Assembly: GCA_030041495.1 (NCBI GenBank)
Contig: JASHNT010000081.1
Location: forward strand, 1-64,000
DNA: 64,000 nt
Source: Bryobacteraceae bacterium
Lineage (GTDB): Bacteria; Acidobacteriota; Terriglobia; Bryobacterales; Bryobacteraceae
Direction: 5' to 3'
The position numbers and the translations under genes were made by a program. The notes beneath the pieces were generated by a model. The model was given only the letters and a program-made list of their open reading frames with translations, did no database searches and had not been told where the DNA came from. Position 1 is the stretch's first letter. Every line of letters starts with the position of its first letter. Below are positions 1-7,687 of this stretch, in pieces.

Positions 1-491
1 TGCAGCCACGGGTTCTCTTGAATCGGCCGCCAACAGGCCAATCGCAGGCGTCCGCCCGCGGCAAGCCCGGTGCGAAGGTTAGAGAACGCGGCCACCGGAT
101 CGCCGAAGAACATGATCCCGAAGCGCGAAATCATGAGCTCCCCTGCGACTCCCTTCAGCGGAAGCTCCGCCGCGTCGCCGTGCAGAAACGTCGTATGCGG
201 AAATGCGCGCAATCGCTCTTGCGCCACGGCAATCATGGGCCCGGATAGGTCTAGAGCCACCACCCGTCCGGAAGGCCCGACTGCGCGCGCCAATTCAAGC
301 GTAGTCGCTCCGCAGCCTGAGCCAACATCAACGACCGTGGATCCCGGGAGCGGCGCAGCGAACTCGATCAGCGGCTTCAGTACCGGCTGAAGTACCAGAT
401 CCATCCGCTCCTGGTGAGAGGCCCAATACTCGCCGTCCGCGCCGTCCCAGCGGGTTCGTTGTTCGTCGTTGAAAGTTCGCGCAGGCGTCAT
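1..491 (-). CDS. Class I SAM-dependent methyltransferase (C-terminus off the window)
   Basis: Reading the minus strand from ATG at 491 gives 163 residues without a stop before the window edge. Residues 53-62 (VVDVGSGCGA) form the glycine-rich SAM-binding motif I. D81 sits at the end of the second strand, where the ribose hydroxyls are bound, and GDAAELP at 105-111 matches the adenine-binding region. The fold is therefore a Methyltransf_11/25-type enzyme. The substrate cannot be deduced because the C-terminal half is missing. It is divergent from the toxin-antitoxin gene starting at 542, with only 50 bases between them, so the two probably share a promoter region. Confidence 0.85.
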   Translation of the reverse strand, partial: MTPARTFNDEQRTRWDGADGEYWASHQERMDLVLQPVLKPLIEFAAPLPGSTVVDVGSGCGATTLELARAVGPSGRVVALDLSGPMIAVAQERLRAFPHTTFLHGDAAELPLKGVAGELMISRFGIMFFGDPVAAFSNLRTGLAAGGRLRLACWRPIQENPWL

Positions 492-529
492 CGCTTCTAT
501 TCTGACACCGAACCAACTGGTGGGAATGA

Positions 530-535
530 TACACT
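530..535 (+). promoter_or_regulatory. Candidate -10 box (TACACT) just before the antitoxin start
   Basis: TACACT fits TANNNT and ends 6 bases before the GTG at 542. No Shine-Dalgarno sequence precedes that GTG, so the transcript may be leaderless. No clear -35 was found. Confidence 0.3.
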
Positions 536-541
536 CGGGGC

Positions 542-745
542 GTGGATCGTGTTCAAGAAATCGAGGCCGCCATCAGCAGCCTTCCTCCCGACGAATTCCG
601 CCGCCTCACGGAATGGCTGTATGCTCTGGAACAGGTCCGTTGGGACGAGGATATGGGCCGCGACTCAGCCTCCGGGAAGCTCGATTTTCTCTTCGATGAA
701 CCCGAGCGGGAGCAAGACCTCCGCGAGTGGCCGCCCCGGAAGTGA
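542..745 (+). CDS. Small antitoxin-like protein of a type II toxin-antitoxin pair
   Basis: A 67-residue acidic protein starting at GTG 542. It begins with a helix rich in acidic and leucine residues (MDRVQEIEAAISSLPPDEF) and ends in a charged tail. This kind of short helical antitoxin is commonly found directly before RelE/ParE-type toxins. It is intact, and its stop codon overlaps the GTGA start of the toxin relic that follows, which is the usual coupling in such modules. It would be expected to bind and silence the toxin and possibly repress its own promoter, but no DNA-binding domain is obvious. Confidence 0.6.
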   Translation: MDRVQEIEAAISSLPPDEFRRLTEWLYALEQVRWDEDMGRDSASGKLDFLFDEPEREQDLREWPPRK

Positions 746-1007
746 ATTCCAACTGCACGAAGCGATTCTGGGACCTTTTCAACGCCCTCCCCAAAGAAGT
801 TCAGGATCTGGCGGTCAAGAGCTACCATCTTTGGTGCAACGACCCGAATCATCCGTCTCTGCACTTCCGCAGATTGCAGGGCAGCCCGGACCGGTTCACC
901 GTCCGCATTGGGAATCACCATCGCGCCCTGGCCAGTTTCGAGGGGATACGATTACGTGGGTCTGGATCGGCACGCATGCTGAATATGATCGGCTGGCTCG
1001 CTACTGA
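742..1007 (+). pseudogene. RelE/ParE-type toxin broken by a one-base deletion
   Basis: From GTG 742 (or GTG 727) the frame reads CTKRFWDLFNALPKEVQDLA, then a stretch ending RFTVRIGNHHRALASFEG, the core of a RelE/ParE-superfamily mRNA-cleaving toxin. At the GGGG run 942-945 it slips. The expected ending (GDTITWVWIGTHAEYDRL, then ARY and stop at 1007) is present intact in the neighbouring frame. One extra G would restore a toxin of about 88-93 residues. As it stands, the annotated frame runs on to 1086 with unrelated residues. Either the toxin is inactivated while its antitoxin survives, or this is a homopolymer sequencing error. Confidence 0.75.
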
Positions 1008-1023
1008 GCCCCAGGGCCGCAGG

Positions 1024-1443
1024 TCAGTCAGGAGCATCGAGCCCGACGACCCATTCCGAAATAGCCTCCCCGCCCGGGCTGAATGAACGATGCTCGGGGA
1101 CAGCGCCATAGGGGTAGTCTTGGTCGAACTTCGCGCCTATGACCGCCGATAGCAGAAGCCGGTTACGCACCACGGCGTGATCACCCCTGTTATAGAGAAC
1201 CCACCAAACGCCCCAAACCTCACACGCTGGACCGACAGCCCACAAAGAGGTGATTAAACAAGACTTCGAAGCGCCCCTGCGCAGCCGGTCGATACCTTCC
1301 TCCCACTGTTGCTCGTATCGCTCGGCGCTCCACAGTGCTAGTGAAGATTCGAAATCCTCGATAAACTGATCCAACACGATCTGGCCGCGCGCAAGGCCCG
1401 GTTCGTAGCAGGTCTTGTTTGTAAAGCGAATCTTAAGCGGCAT
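1024..1443 (-). CDS. Small cytosolic protein resembling CDI immunity proteins (tentative)
   Basis: A 139-residue protein without signal peptide or membrane segment. The central part, with RYEQQWEEGIDRL followed by SCLITSLW and a tryptophan-rich strand (EVWGVWWVLY), resembles a group of short proteins annotated as contact-dependent growth inhibition immunity proteins. I rely on pattern memory only, so the family call is weak. No CdiA-like toxin is nearby. The gene lies 18 bases downstream of ccmD on the same strand and may simply ride on that operon's transcript. The product looks like a genuine protein because the opposite frames are less plausible. Confidence 0.5.
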   Translation of the reverse strand: MPLKIRFTNKTCYEPGLARGQIVLDQFIEDFESSLALWSAERYEQQWEEGIDRLRRGASKSCLITSLWAVGPACEVWGVWWVLYNRGDHAVVRNRLLLSAVIGAKFDQDYPYGAVPEHRSFSPGGEAISEWVVGLDAPD

Positions 1444-1461
1444 TAGCCGGCACCGGAAAGC

Positions 1462-1620
1462 TCAACCTTTCTTCTCGGTTTCCCCCGCCATCTTACGCAC
1501 CCGGTCGAGCTCCTTCCGAAGCTTCCGCCCGCGAGCGTCCATCAGGAACACGTAAATCAGAATAATGATCAGGAAGGCCGCGAAGCCGGCGGCCACATCC
1601 ATCAGCTCACGATATCCCAA
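1462..1620 (-). CDS. ccmD: CcmD-like small heme-exporter subunit
   Basis: A 52-residue protein starting at TTG 1620. It has one membrane span (residues about 9-26, AAGFAAFLIIILIYVFLM) followed by a basic cytoplasmic tail rich in R and K, the layout of CcmD. In System I cytochrome c maturation CcmD holds the CcmABC complex together and helps release heme-loaded CcmE. The TTG start is favoured because GGGGAG lies about 6 bases before it; an in-frame ATG at 1602 would give 46 residues. It is the last ccm gene of the operon, 32 bases after ccmC. Family membership rests on size, topology and position, since CcmD sequences are poorly conserved. Confidence 0.75.
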   Translation of the reverse strand: MGYRELMDVAAGFAAFLIIILIYVFLMDARGRKLRKELDRVRKMAGETEKKG

Positions 1621-1652
1621 GCGTCTCTCCCCTCAGTAAGAGTGCACGTGCC

Positions 1653-2336
1653 CTAGTACGAGTGCACCTGCCGCCGCAAAGCGTCGATCTCCCGCGACAT
1701 CTCGGCCTGTTCCATCCGCACCATCGCCAGCAGGATGCCCAGGCACAGCGTGCTGCCCCACGCCAGCAACACCGGATACATGATTCCCGGGCCGAACCCC
1801 CCACCGCCGCGGAACCCGAACACTGCCGAAGGATGTTGTGTGCGGTACCAGTCGATCGACTTGTACACGAACAGCACGATCATGCATCCGAAGATCGAAA
1901 GCACGGCCGAGAGGCGAGCCCGGGTGCTGGGCTCCTCCACCGACGTCCGCAGCATCAAATAGCCCGCGTACACCAGCCAGCACAGCAGCATCGAAGTCAG
2001 CCGGGCGTCCCAGGCCCACCAGACGCCCCACGCGTAGCGGGCCCAGATCGATCCCATTACCAAACCCGTAGTCGCAAACAGCAGCGCAATCTCATTCACT
2101 CCGGCCGCGAAGGAATCATATTTGAAATTGCCGGTCTTCAGATATAGGATGCTCGCCGCCAGCCCCAGGAAGAAACCGCTGAAAGCGGTGATGAAACTGC
2201 CCACGTGGAAATAGAAGTTCTGATACGCGCCCACTCCCTGCACTTCCAGAGGGAGCGTGGTCGCCACCAGGTATACAACCCAGAAAGCCAGCGCAGCGGA
2301 CACCACCGCCAATCCATATTTAAGTTGTTGCGCCAT
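1653..2336 (-). CDS. ccmC: CcmC, heme-handling membrane protein of cytochrome c maturation
   Basis: A 227-residue polytopic membrane protein. The tryptophan-rich WWD signature is clear at residues 103-115 (WGVWWAWDARLTS), flanked by the two conserved histidines expected to ligate heme: H44 (YFHV) and H168 (WYRTQHP). CcmC presents heme to CcmE on the outer face of the inner membrane. I start at ATG 2336 (MAQQLK), one base after the ccmB stop with GGTGG upstream, rather than at the in-frame start at 2354, which lies inside ccmB. A glycine-rich loop (FRGGGGFGPG) follows the second histidine. Confidence 0.93.
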   Translation of the reverse strand: MAQQLKYGLAVVSAALAFWVVYLVATTLPLEVQGVGAYQNFYFHVGSFITAFSGFFLGLAASILYLKTGNFKYDSFAAGVNEIALLFATTGLVMGSIWARYAWGVWWAWDARLTSMLLCWLVYAGYLMLRTSVEEPSTRARLSAVLSIFGCMIVLFVYKSIDWYRTQHPSAVFGFRGGGGFGPGIMYPVLLAWGSTLCLGILLAMVRMEQAEMSREIDALRRQVHSY

Positions 2337-2337
2337 A

Positions 2338-3018
2338 TTAACCCACCAAAACAAAATCGATCAGTATTACAGCCACGGAAGTAAAGATGATATCGAAGCT
2401 CACCAGGATTTTCAGTGCACCATCGTCGACGCGCAGCGGATCGCCGTGCAGCAAGCCCCCGGTGAGCGAGATCGCTGCGAGCAAGGCCGGCACCAGCGCC
2501 GGATAAATCATGACCGGCAGCATCAGCTCCCGCAGCCGCAGATTCACGGTGATCGCGCTGAAGAAAGTGCCCATCGCCGCCATCGGCCACGTCCCCAGCA
2601 CAATCACCAGCAACAAACTCGCCAGATGCTCCAGCACGTTCACGTGATAGAAGATGCCGAACGCGGCGAGGGAAAGAATTTCGATCGCCAGCAGCAGCGC
2701 GAAATTTGCCAGAGTCTTACCGAGGAACAGAGCGCTCTGAGGGATGGGAGCAGCCAGTAGCGCATCCAGGCAATCGTTCTGCAACTCTCGCGCGAAGGTC
2801 CGGTTCAATGCCAGCGCCGCCGCGAAGGAATACACCATCCATAGCAGGCCCCCGGCCAGTTCATCGATCTTGATGTCCGGATTCTCCGGATCGAAGGCGA
2901 AGCTGAACAGCACCAGGATGGTGATGGAGAACGCCAGGCTGGCGTTGATCGCCTCGCGGGTGCGGAATTCGCTCCGAAGATCCTTGGCCGCGATGGTCCA
3001 CATTTGACGCAAGTACAC
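2338..3018 (-). CDS. ccmB: CcmB, ABC transporter membrane subunit for cytochrome c maturation
   Basis: A 226-residue protein with about six predicted membrane spans, starting at GTG 3018 six bases after the ccmA stop; ATG 3003 is an alternative start. The N-terminal KDLRSEFRTREAINA and the following FAFDPENP segment are typical of CcmB. Together with CcmA it forms the ABC module whose ATP hydrolysis drives release of holo-CcmE. It is tightly packed between ccmA and ccmC. Confidence 0.92.
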   Translation of the reverse strand: MYLRQMWTIAAKDLRSEFRTREAINASLAFSITILVLFSFAFDPENPDIKIDELAGGLLWMVYSFAAALALNRTFARELQNDCLDALLAAPIPQSALFLGKTLANFALLLAIEILSLAAFGIFYHVNVLEHLASLLLVIVLGTWPMAAMGTFFSAITVNLRLRELMLPVMIYPALVPALLAAISLTGGLLHGDPLRVDDGALKILVSFDIIFTSVAVILIDFVLVG

Positions 3019-3024
3019 GGCCTT

Positions 3025-3726
3025 TTACGCCTCTCCATACGTCCGGTACAGCCAGCCCGTATCGTCCAGCATCTCCTGCCGCCGCTCGCCCGCGTACACG
3101 ATTTGTCCGCGCTGAATCATAGCGACGTGCGTGGCCAGCTCCAGGGCCTCGCGCAGTTGGTGGGTCGACATGATGACGGTGCGCCCGCGCGCGTGCATCT
3201 CATTCAGCAGCGATTGCAGAACCGCGATGGCGCGATCGTCCAGCGCGGTGAACGGCTCATCCAGAATCAGGATCTCCGGATCGTGCAGGAACACGCGAGC
3301 CACCGCCAGCCTCTGGCGCATCCCGCGCGAAAATTCGCGCGCCAACCCGTCGCGAACGCGTTCCAGGCCGGTGCGCCCCAGCATTTCTTCCACTCGCTTT
3401 TCCGGGTTCGCCACGCCGTATAGCTTCGCGAACAAGCTCAAATTCTCGGCTGCAGATAATTCTTCGTACAGCGAGATCCCGTGCCCCAGCACTCCGATCT
3501 TGCGCCGCGTCGCTTCCCGCCGCACGTCCGCGCCTTCAATGGTCACCGAGCCGCGTGAGGGTTTCGACAACCCGGCGAGAATCCGCAACAAAGTGGTTTT
3601 CCCTGCGCCATTGCGCCCCAGCAGAGCCAGCGTTGAGCCTGCATTCACCTGGAGCACGATGTCGCGCAGGGCGGGGAAGTCGCCGTAGTATTTCCAGACG
3701 CCGCTGACTTCCAGCGCGGCGCTCAT
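3025..3726 (-). CDS. ccmA: CcmA, ATP-binding subunit of the heme-release ABC complex
   Basis: A 233-residue ABC ATPase. The Walker A motif is GRNGAGKT (residues 37-44), the signature is FSRGMRQRL, and Walker B is EILILDEP. The frame is open further upstream to 4026, but ATG 3726 (MSAALEVSG) is the proper start: it gives the family length and lies 16 bases after the preceding gene's stop. CcmA couples ATP hydrolysis to transfer of heme-CcmE away from CcmCD. Confidence 0.92.
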   Translation of the reverse strand: MSAALEVSGVWKYYGDFPALRDIVLQVNAGSTLALLGRNGAGKTTLLRILAGLSKPSRGSVTIEGADVRREATRRKIGVLGHGISLYEELSAAENLSLFAKLYGVANPEKRVEEMLGRTGLERVRDGLAREFSRGMRQRLAVARVFLHDPEILILDEPFTALDDRAIAVLQSLLNEMHARGRTVIMSTHQLREALELATHVAMIQRGQIVYAGERRQEMLDDTGWLYRTYGEA

Positions 3727-3742
3727 TTCACTGGCGCGCCAC

Positions 3743-4753
3743 TCAAACGGAGCTTCTCCGATAAAGTAGCGTGCCTCCCAGAGCCAGAATTCCAAACGCG
3801 AGGCCGAGCACCCATGGCAGCCGCTCATAAATCCGAGCCTGGCCCGCCATCGGCTTGGGCGATCCTCCGTCGTCTCCGTCGTCCGAGGATGAGGATGCGC
3901 TCTCCTGCGCCGCTTGCAAGGAACCCACGCCTTCCACGCCGACTTCGTACGCCGCGCCGGATTTCGCCGACACTTCGTAAACATGCGCTCGCGGCCCGCC
4001 TTGCCCGAGTTGCTTGATGCCGTCATCTTTCAGATCCGGCCCGCTCAGCTTCACCGATTCCGCCGAGACCATGATCACTTGCCCGGTCCCCAGTGCTCTC
4101 TCGGTGAACTGGATTGCGGGAGGCAACGCGTAGGAGACGTCGTACTCGGTTTGTCCCGGCTTGATGGGATAACTTTCCTTATACACGTCCGCCGGCGAAG
4201 CCTTCTCCGGACTCCGCGTGATGGGCATGCCGTTCGGCGCGCTGATGGTCACTTTGGCGTTCGCCGCCGCGCCCTTCGGCAAATAAAACTCGATGGATCC
4301 TTTTTGCGGATCGGAGAAGGTCGTGTTGCCCGAATTCTGCACCAGGAATGTCTCGCTGATGCGCAGCGCGTCGTCGGCTGGTTCGACCACAATGAGGTGC
4401 TGCTGGGCGAGCTGCGGCGAGGTTTTGCTGGTCGCCTCATACACGCTCAGCTTGATGCCGGTCGAAGGAGTGCCCGGAGGAACAACCTGGTTGTACTCGA
4501 CGTTCTGATAGGTTGCGCGCAGCAGAGCCGGCGGAGGCGGCAGATCTTTCGCGATTTTGAACGATCCATCCGCCCCCGTTTTAGCGGTCGCCAGCGTCTC
4601 CATTCCGTTTTCGCCGGGATGGATCAGCTCAACTTGGACGCCCGCTTGCGGTTGGCCGGTTGTCGCGTTGGTGACGGTGCCGTCGATTTGCGCCAATAGC
4701 GGCAGCGCCCCGACGGCAAACCAAACGAGGCGTAGCCTCCGGAGGCTCTTCAT
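3743..4753 (-). CDS. Secreted, membrane-anchored carboxypeptidase-regulatory-like protein in the ccm operon
   Basis: A 336-residue protein with an N-terminal signal peptide (MKSLRRLRLVWFAVGALPLL), then a carboxypeptidase-regulatory-like beta-sandwich (IDGTVTNATTGQPQAGVQVE, residues about 23-95). A second beta-rich region of about 180 residues follows, then an acidic Ser/Asp linker (SSSSDDGDDGG) and a C-terminal membrane span (WVLGLAFGILALGGTLLY) with a short basic tail. It is therefore likely periplasmic and tethered to the inner membrane. Its ATG overlaps the stop of the gene before it (ATGA), so it is translationally coupled to the ccm genes. A role in cytochrome maturation is inferred from position only. 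Confidence 0.75.
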   Translation of the reverse strand: MKSLRRLRLVWFAVGALPLLAQIDGTVTNATTGQPQAGVQVELIHPGENGMETLATAKTGADGSFKIAKDLPPPPALLRATYQNVEYNQVVPPGTPSTGIKLSVYEATSKTSPQLAQQHLIVVEPADDALRISETFLVQNSGNTTFSDPQKGSIEFYLPKGAAANAKVTISAPNGMPITRSPEKASPADVYKESYPIKPGQTEYDVSYALPPAIQFTERALGTGQVIMVSAESVKLSGPDLKDDGIKQLGQGGPRAHVYEVSAKSGAAYEVGVEGVGSLQAAQESASSSSDDGDDGGSPKPMAGQARIYERLPWVLGLAFGILALGGTLLYRRSSV

Positions 4754-5172
4754 GAGGACATCGCCTTTCCGCACTCGCCGCAAAACTTCATGGCCCTGGC
4801 GAACTTCGCTCCGCAATGCGGGCACACGGTCCCGGTCTCCGCTTTGGGCTCCGGCGCGGGCTTCGCCGCAGCCGGTGGAGCTGCGGGTTGGGAAGAAGGC
4901 GGCTGGCCGCCCGTGATTTTGTTCATCTCCCCGATTACTTGCGCGAGTTCCTTCTGCAAGCCCAGCTTGGTCTGCTGATAATCTTCGTCCGAAAGTTTCC
5001 CCACGCGATATTCAAATTGCAGGTCGCGCAGGTTTTCGTAAATCGCGGCCTTGCGCTCCTCCAGGTGCTTAGTGGGAGACACCGGCTCCGGCGCAGGAAT
5101 GTCCTTCATGCGCACGAACAGCACGAAAAAAACCGTGGCGGCTACTACCGCCATCACTGATGCCAACATCAT
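4750..5172 (-). CDS. CcmI-like N-terminal domain fused to a zinc ribbon
   Basis: A 140-residue protein beginning with one membrane span (LASVMAVVAATVFFVLFV). A helical stretch follows (ENLRDLQFEYRVGKLSDEDY) of the kind that follows the first membrane spans in CcmI, then a Pro/Ala-rich linker and a C-terminal zinc ribbon with CPHC and CGEC pairs. In the operon it sits exactly where ccmI would be. Its ATG overlaps the ccmH stop (ATGA at 5169-5172) and its own stop overlaps the next ATG. CcmI normally carries TPR repeats that bind apocytochrome; here these are replaced by a zinc ribbon. Function is inferred from position. Confidence 0.7.
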   Translation of the reverse strand: MMLASVMAVVAATVFFVLFVRMKDIPAPEPVSPTKHLEERKAAIYENLRDLQFEYRVGKLSDEDYQQTKLGLQKELAQVIGEMNKITGGQPPSSQPAAPPAAAKPAPEPKAETGTVCPHCGAKFARAMKFCGECGKAMSS

Positions 5173-5648
5173 TCGTCGAGTTTGTCGAGATCTTTCTCGA
5201 TCTGCTCCAGTACCGCCGGATCCACGGGAGCTCCCGGGGACGCCGCGGCCGTCCGCCTGGTATATCGCCGGATCACCATGATCACCAGCAACAGTCCAAC
5301 CGCTACCGCCGCCCAGGGACCCAGATTCCCCGCCGCCCCGGGGTGCACCACCAGCACGTCCGGCCCTTGTTCCTTGACGTAGGTGTCCAGGATCTGTTGC
5401 TCCGTCATGCCCGAATTCATCATGTTGAAGATCCGGATCTTGTTCATCTTGCAGACCGGGCACGGATACGGCGGCATGGTGCAGGCGATTTCCTGCTTGC
5501 AGCCGCAACTGCATTTGAGCTTGGCCGCGATCGCGTTCACCGCGTGGCTGTCCCACTCCGATGCGCTCTGCGCCAGAGCCACGGCGGCCAGCAACGCCAC
5601 CAGGAACGCTGTCTTCAGGGGCTTCGCCCTAATCCTTAACAACCTCAT
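5169..5648 (-). CDS. ccmH: CcmH-type thiol protein with an altered cysteine motif
   Basis: A 159-residue secreted protein with a signal peptide, a conserved CcmH core, and a C-terminal membrane span (AAVAVGLLLVIMVIRRY). CcmH proteins carry an LRCxxC redox motif that reduces apocytochrome cysteines. Here the corresponding site is LKCSCGC (C46, C48, C50), followed by C56 and CPVC (C63, C66), giving six cysteines. The rest of the domain (IRIFNMMNSGMTEQQILDTY) matches the CcmH helical bundle. The start overlaps the end of ccmF by 20 bases. The cysteine pattern may bind a metal rather than cycle a single disulfide. Confidence 0.85.
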   Translation of the reverse strand: MRLLRIRAKPLKTAFLVALLAAVALAQSASEWDSHAVNAIAAKLKCSCGCKQEIACTMPPYPCPVCKMNKIRIFNMMNSGMTEQQILDTYVKEQGPDVLVVHPGAAGNLGPWAAVAVGLLLVIMVIRRYTRRTAAASPGAPVDPAVLEQIEKDLDKLDE

Positions 5649-7650
5649 GCTTTCCCATCCCCACCACTTCCGTCCGCGCGAAAATCAGCTTCTGTTTGCT
5701 CGGCGTCAGGCAGATCAGAGTGCCGAACAGCACCACGAAATACCCGATCCACACCCAGCTTACCAGCGAGTTCACGTAGCTCTTCAAAACCACCTTGTTC
5801 TCGTCGTCCTCTGCCGTCCGGAAGTTGACGTACAGGTCTTCGTTCAGCCGGTGCCGGATCGCGACCTCAGTGTCCTGCTGGTTGGAGGCGATGTACAGCC
5901 GCCGCTCCGGATGCATTACACCCAGATCCTCGCCGTTCTTCGATACCGCCAGATCCAGCCGGGTCCAGCGATAATTCGGATTCGCGCCGTTCTCGAGCGC
6001 CGCAACCTTCAGCGTGTAATTACCGACGTGCGTGGATTGCCCGATGTTGAGCTCGGCGTCATTATCGGTCGAGAACGCCTGGCCGGTGAAGCCGATGAAA
6101 ATGATCACCACGCCAACGTGCACGATGTAGCCGCCGTAGCGCCGGGTGTTGCGATGCGTCAGCTCCACCATCGACATCAGCAGGCCATTGCCGCCTTTGG
6201 CGTTGATCGCCGCGGCTCCTTTATAGAACTCGATGGCCACCGTGGTTACTACGAAGGTGCACAGCATAAACGACATCAGCGCGTACAAGGAGCGCACCCC
6301 GAAGACCGCCAGGATCACGGCCATGCTCACGCCCGCGATGGCCGGCCACATAAACGCGCGCTTCAGACTTTCAGTTGAGCTCTTGCGCCAAGCGATCAGC
6401 GGACCGGTTCCGGTCAGCAGCAGCAGGAACAGCGCGATCGGCACATTGATGCCGTCGAAAAACTCCTTGCCGACGGTGATCTTCGATCCCGAAACCGCTT
6501 CCGAGATCACCGGAAACAGCGTGCCCCACAGGATCGCGAAGCAGGCGGCGAGCAGCACCAGGTTGTTGAACATGAAGCTGGACTCGCGCGAAAGGACGCT
6601 TTCGAGCTTCATCTCGCTCTTCAGGTAATCCAGACGGCTCAGGATCAGCCACGCCGTCAATGCGATGCCCACGCCGAGGAACCAATAGAAGTACTGGGCC
6701 AGCGGCCCGTTAACCCCGAACGCGTGCACCGATTGCGCCATGCCGGTGCGGGTAAGGGTAGTTCCAAAGATGGGCAGCCAGAACGTGATGCTCACGAGAG
6801 AGACGTTCCAGACCTTCATCATGCCCTTCTTTTCCTGCATCATCACGGAATGCAGAAACGCCGTTGCGGTGATCCACGGCAGCAGGCTCGCGTTCTCCAC
6901 CGGGTCCCAGCCCCAATAGCCGCCCCAGCCCAAGATCGAGTACGCCCAATTCATTCCCAGCAGAATGCCGGTGGTCTGAAACATCCACACCGTCAAAGTC
7001 CAGCGGCGCGTGGTGTGGATCCACTCCTCCCCCGGCTGCTTGGTGATCAGCGAGGCCATCGCGAATGCGAATGGAACCACGAATCCGATGTAGCCCAGAT
7101 AAAGGATGGGCGGATGGATCACCATGGTCCAGTATTGGAGCAGCGGATTCAGGCCCTGGCCGTCGGGAACCTCCATCAGATCCAGCACGCGGCGTCCGGC
7201 CCACCAGACTTTGAACGGACTTTCGATGAACGCGTTCAGGCTCAGGAAGAAGGTCTGCACCGTCGCGATGATGGCGATGACGTACGGCATCATGTTGCGG
7301 TACTTGCGCCGGTTCTGCCACGTCACCACCACCGCGTAGCTGGCCAGCAGCCAGCTCCACAGCAGCAGCGAGCCTTCCATGCCGCCCCACAGCGCGGTGA
7401 CCTTATAAACCGGCCGCATCGCCAGGTTGCTGTTTTCGTAGACGTGGGTCAGGCGGAAGTCGCCGGTAAACAGCGCGTACAGCAGCAGCCCCACCGCGGT
7501 CGACAGCAAAGCCCAGATGCAGTACACCGCCCGTTCCGCGCTCACGTTCAGCAGAGGACGCTTGGCCCACTTGCCGACTAAGGACGCAACAACGGCGTAA
7601 ATCGCAAAGCAGAAAGCCAGCAGGATTGCAAGCGCGCCTACGTTTTCCAT
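5629..7650 (-). CDS. ccmF: CcmF, cytochrome c heme lyase
   Basis: A 673-residue polytopic protein. The WWD heme-binding motif is at residues 242-250 (WGGYWGWDP) with ENASLLPW following, and conserved histidines include H179 (VIHPPILYLGY) and H267. Length fits CcmF. In System I it takes heme from CcmE and ligates it to the CXXCH cysteines of the apocytochrome together with CcmH. It lies 37 bases after ccmE. The periplasmic loop near the C-terminus (NGEDLGVMHPERRLY) is typical of CcmF. Confidence 0.95.
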   Translation of the reverse strand: MENVGALAILLAFCFAIYAVVASLVGKWAKRPLLNVSAERAVYCIWALLSTAVGLLLYALFTGDFRLTHVYENSNLAMRPVYKVTALWGGMEGSLLLWSWLLASYAVVVTWQNRRKYRNMMPYVIAIIATVQTFFLSLNAFIESPFKVWWAGRRVLDLMEVPDGQGLNPLLQYWTMVIHPPILYLGYIGFVVPFAFAMASLITKQPGEEWIHTTRRWTLTVWMFQTTGILLGMNWAYSILGWGGYWGWDPVENASLLPWITATAFLHSVMMQEKKGMMKVWNVSLVSITFWLPIFGTTLTRTGMAQSVHAFGVNGPLAQYFYWFLGVGIALTAWLILSRLDYLKSEMKLESVLSRESSFMFNNLVLLAACFAILWGTLFPVISEAVSGSKITVGKEFFDGINVPIALFLLLLTGTGPLIAWRKSSTESLKRAFMWPAIAGVSMAVILAVFGVRSLYALMSFMLCTFVVTTVAIEFYKGAAAINAKGGNGLLMSMVELTHRNTRRYGGYIVHVGVVIIFIGFTGQAFSTDNDAELNIGQSTHVGNYTLKVAALENGANPNYRWTRLDLAVSKNGEDLGVMHPERRLYIASNQQDTEVAIRHRLNEDLYVNFRTAEDDENKVVLKSYVNSLVSWVWIGYFVVLFGTLICLTPSKQKLIFARTEVVGMGKHEVVKD

Positions 7651-7687
7651 GGTGTTTGAGAACCTAAAGCCCAGAATCTATCAGGAA

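Noticed and set aside
1024-1443. A complete contact-dependent inhibition locus
   Set aside because: No CdiA, CdiB or RHS-like gene is in the window; only one possible immunity-like gene is seen.
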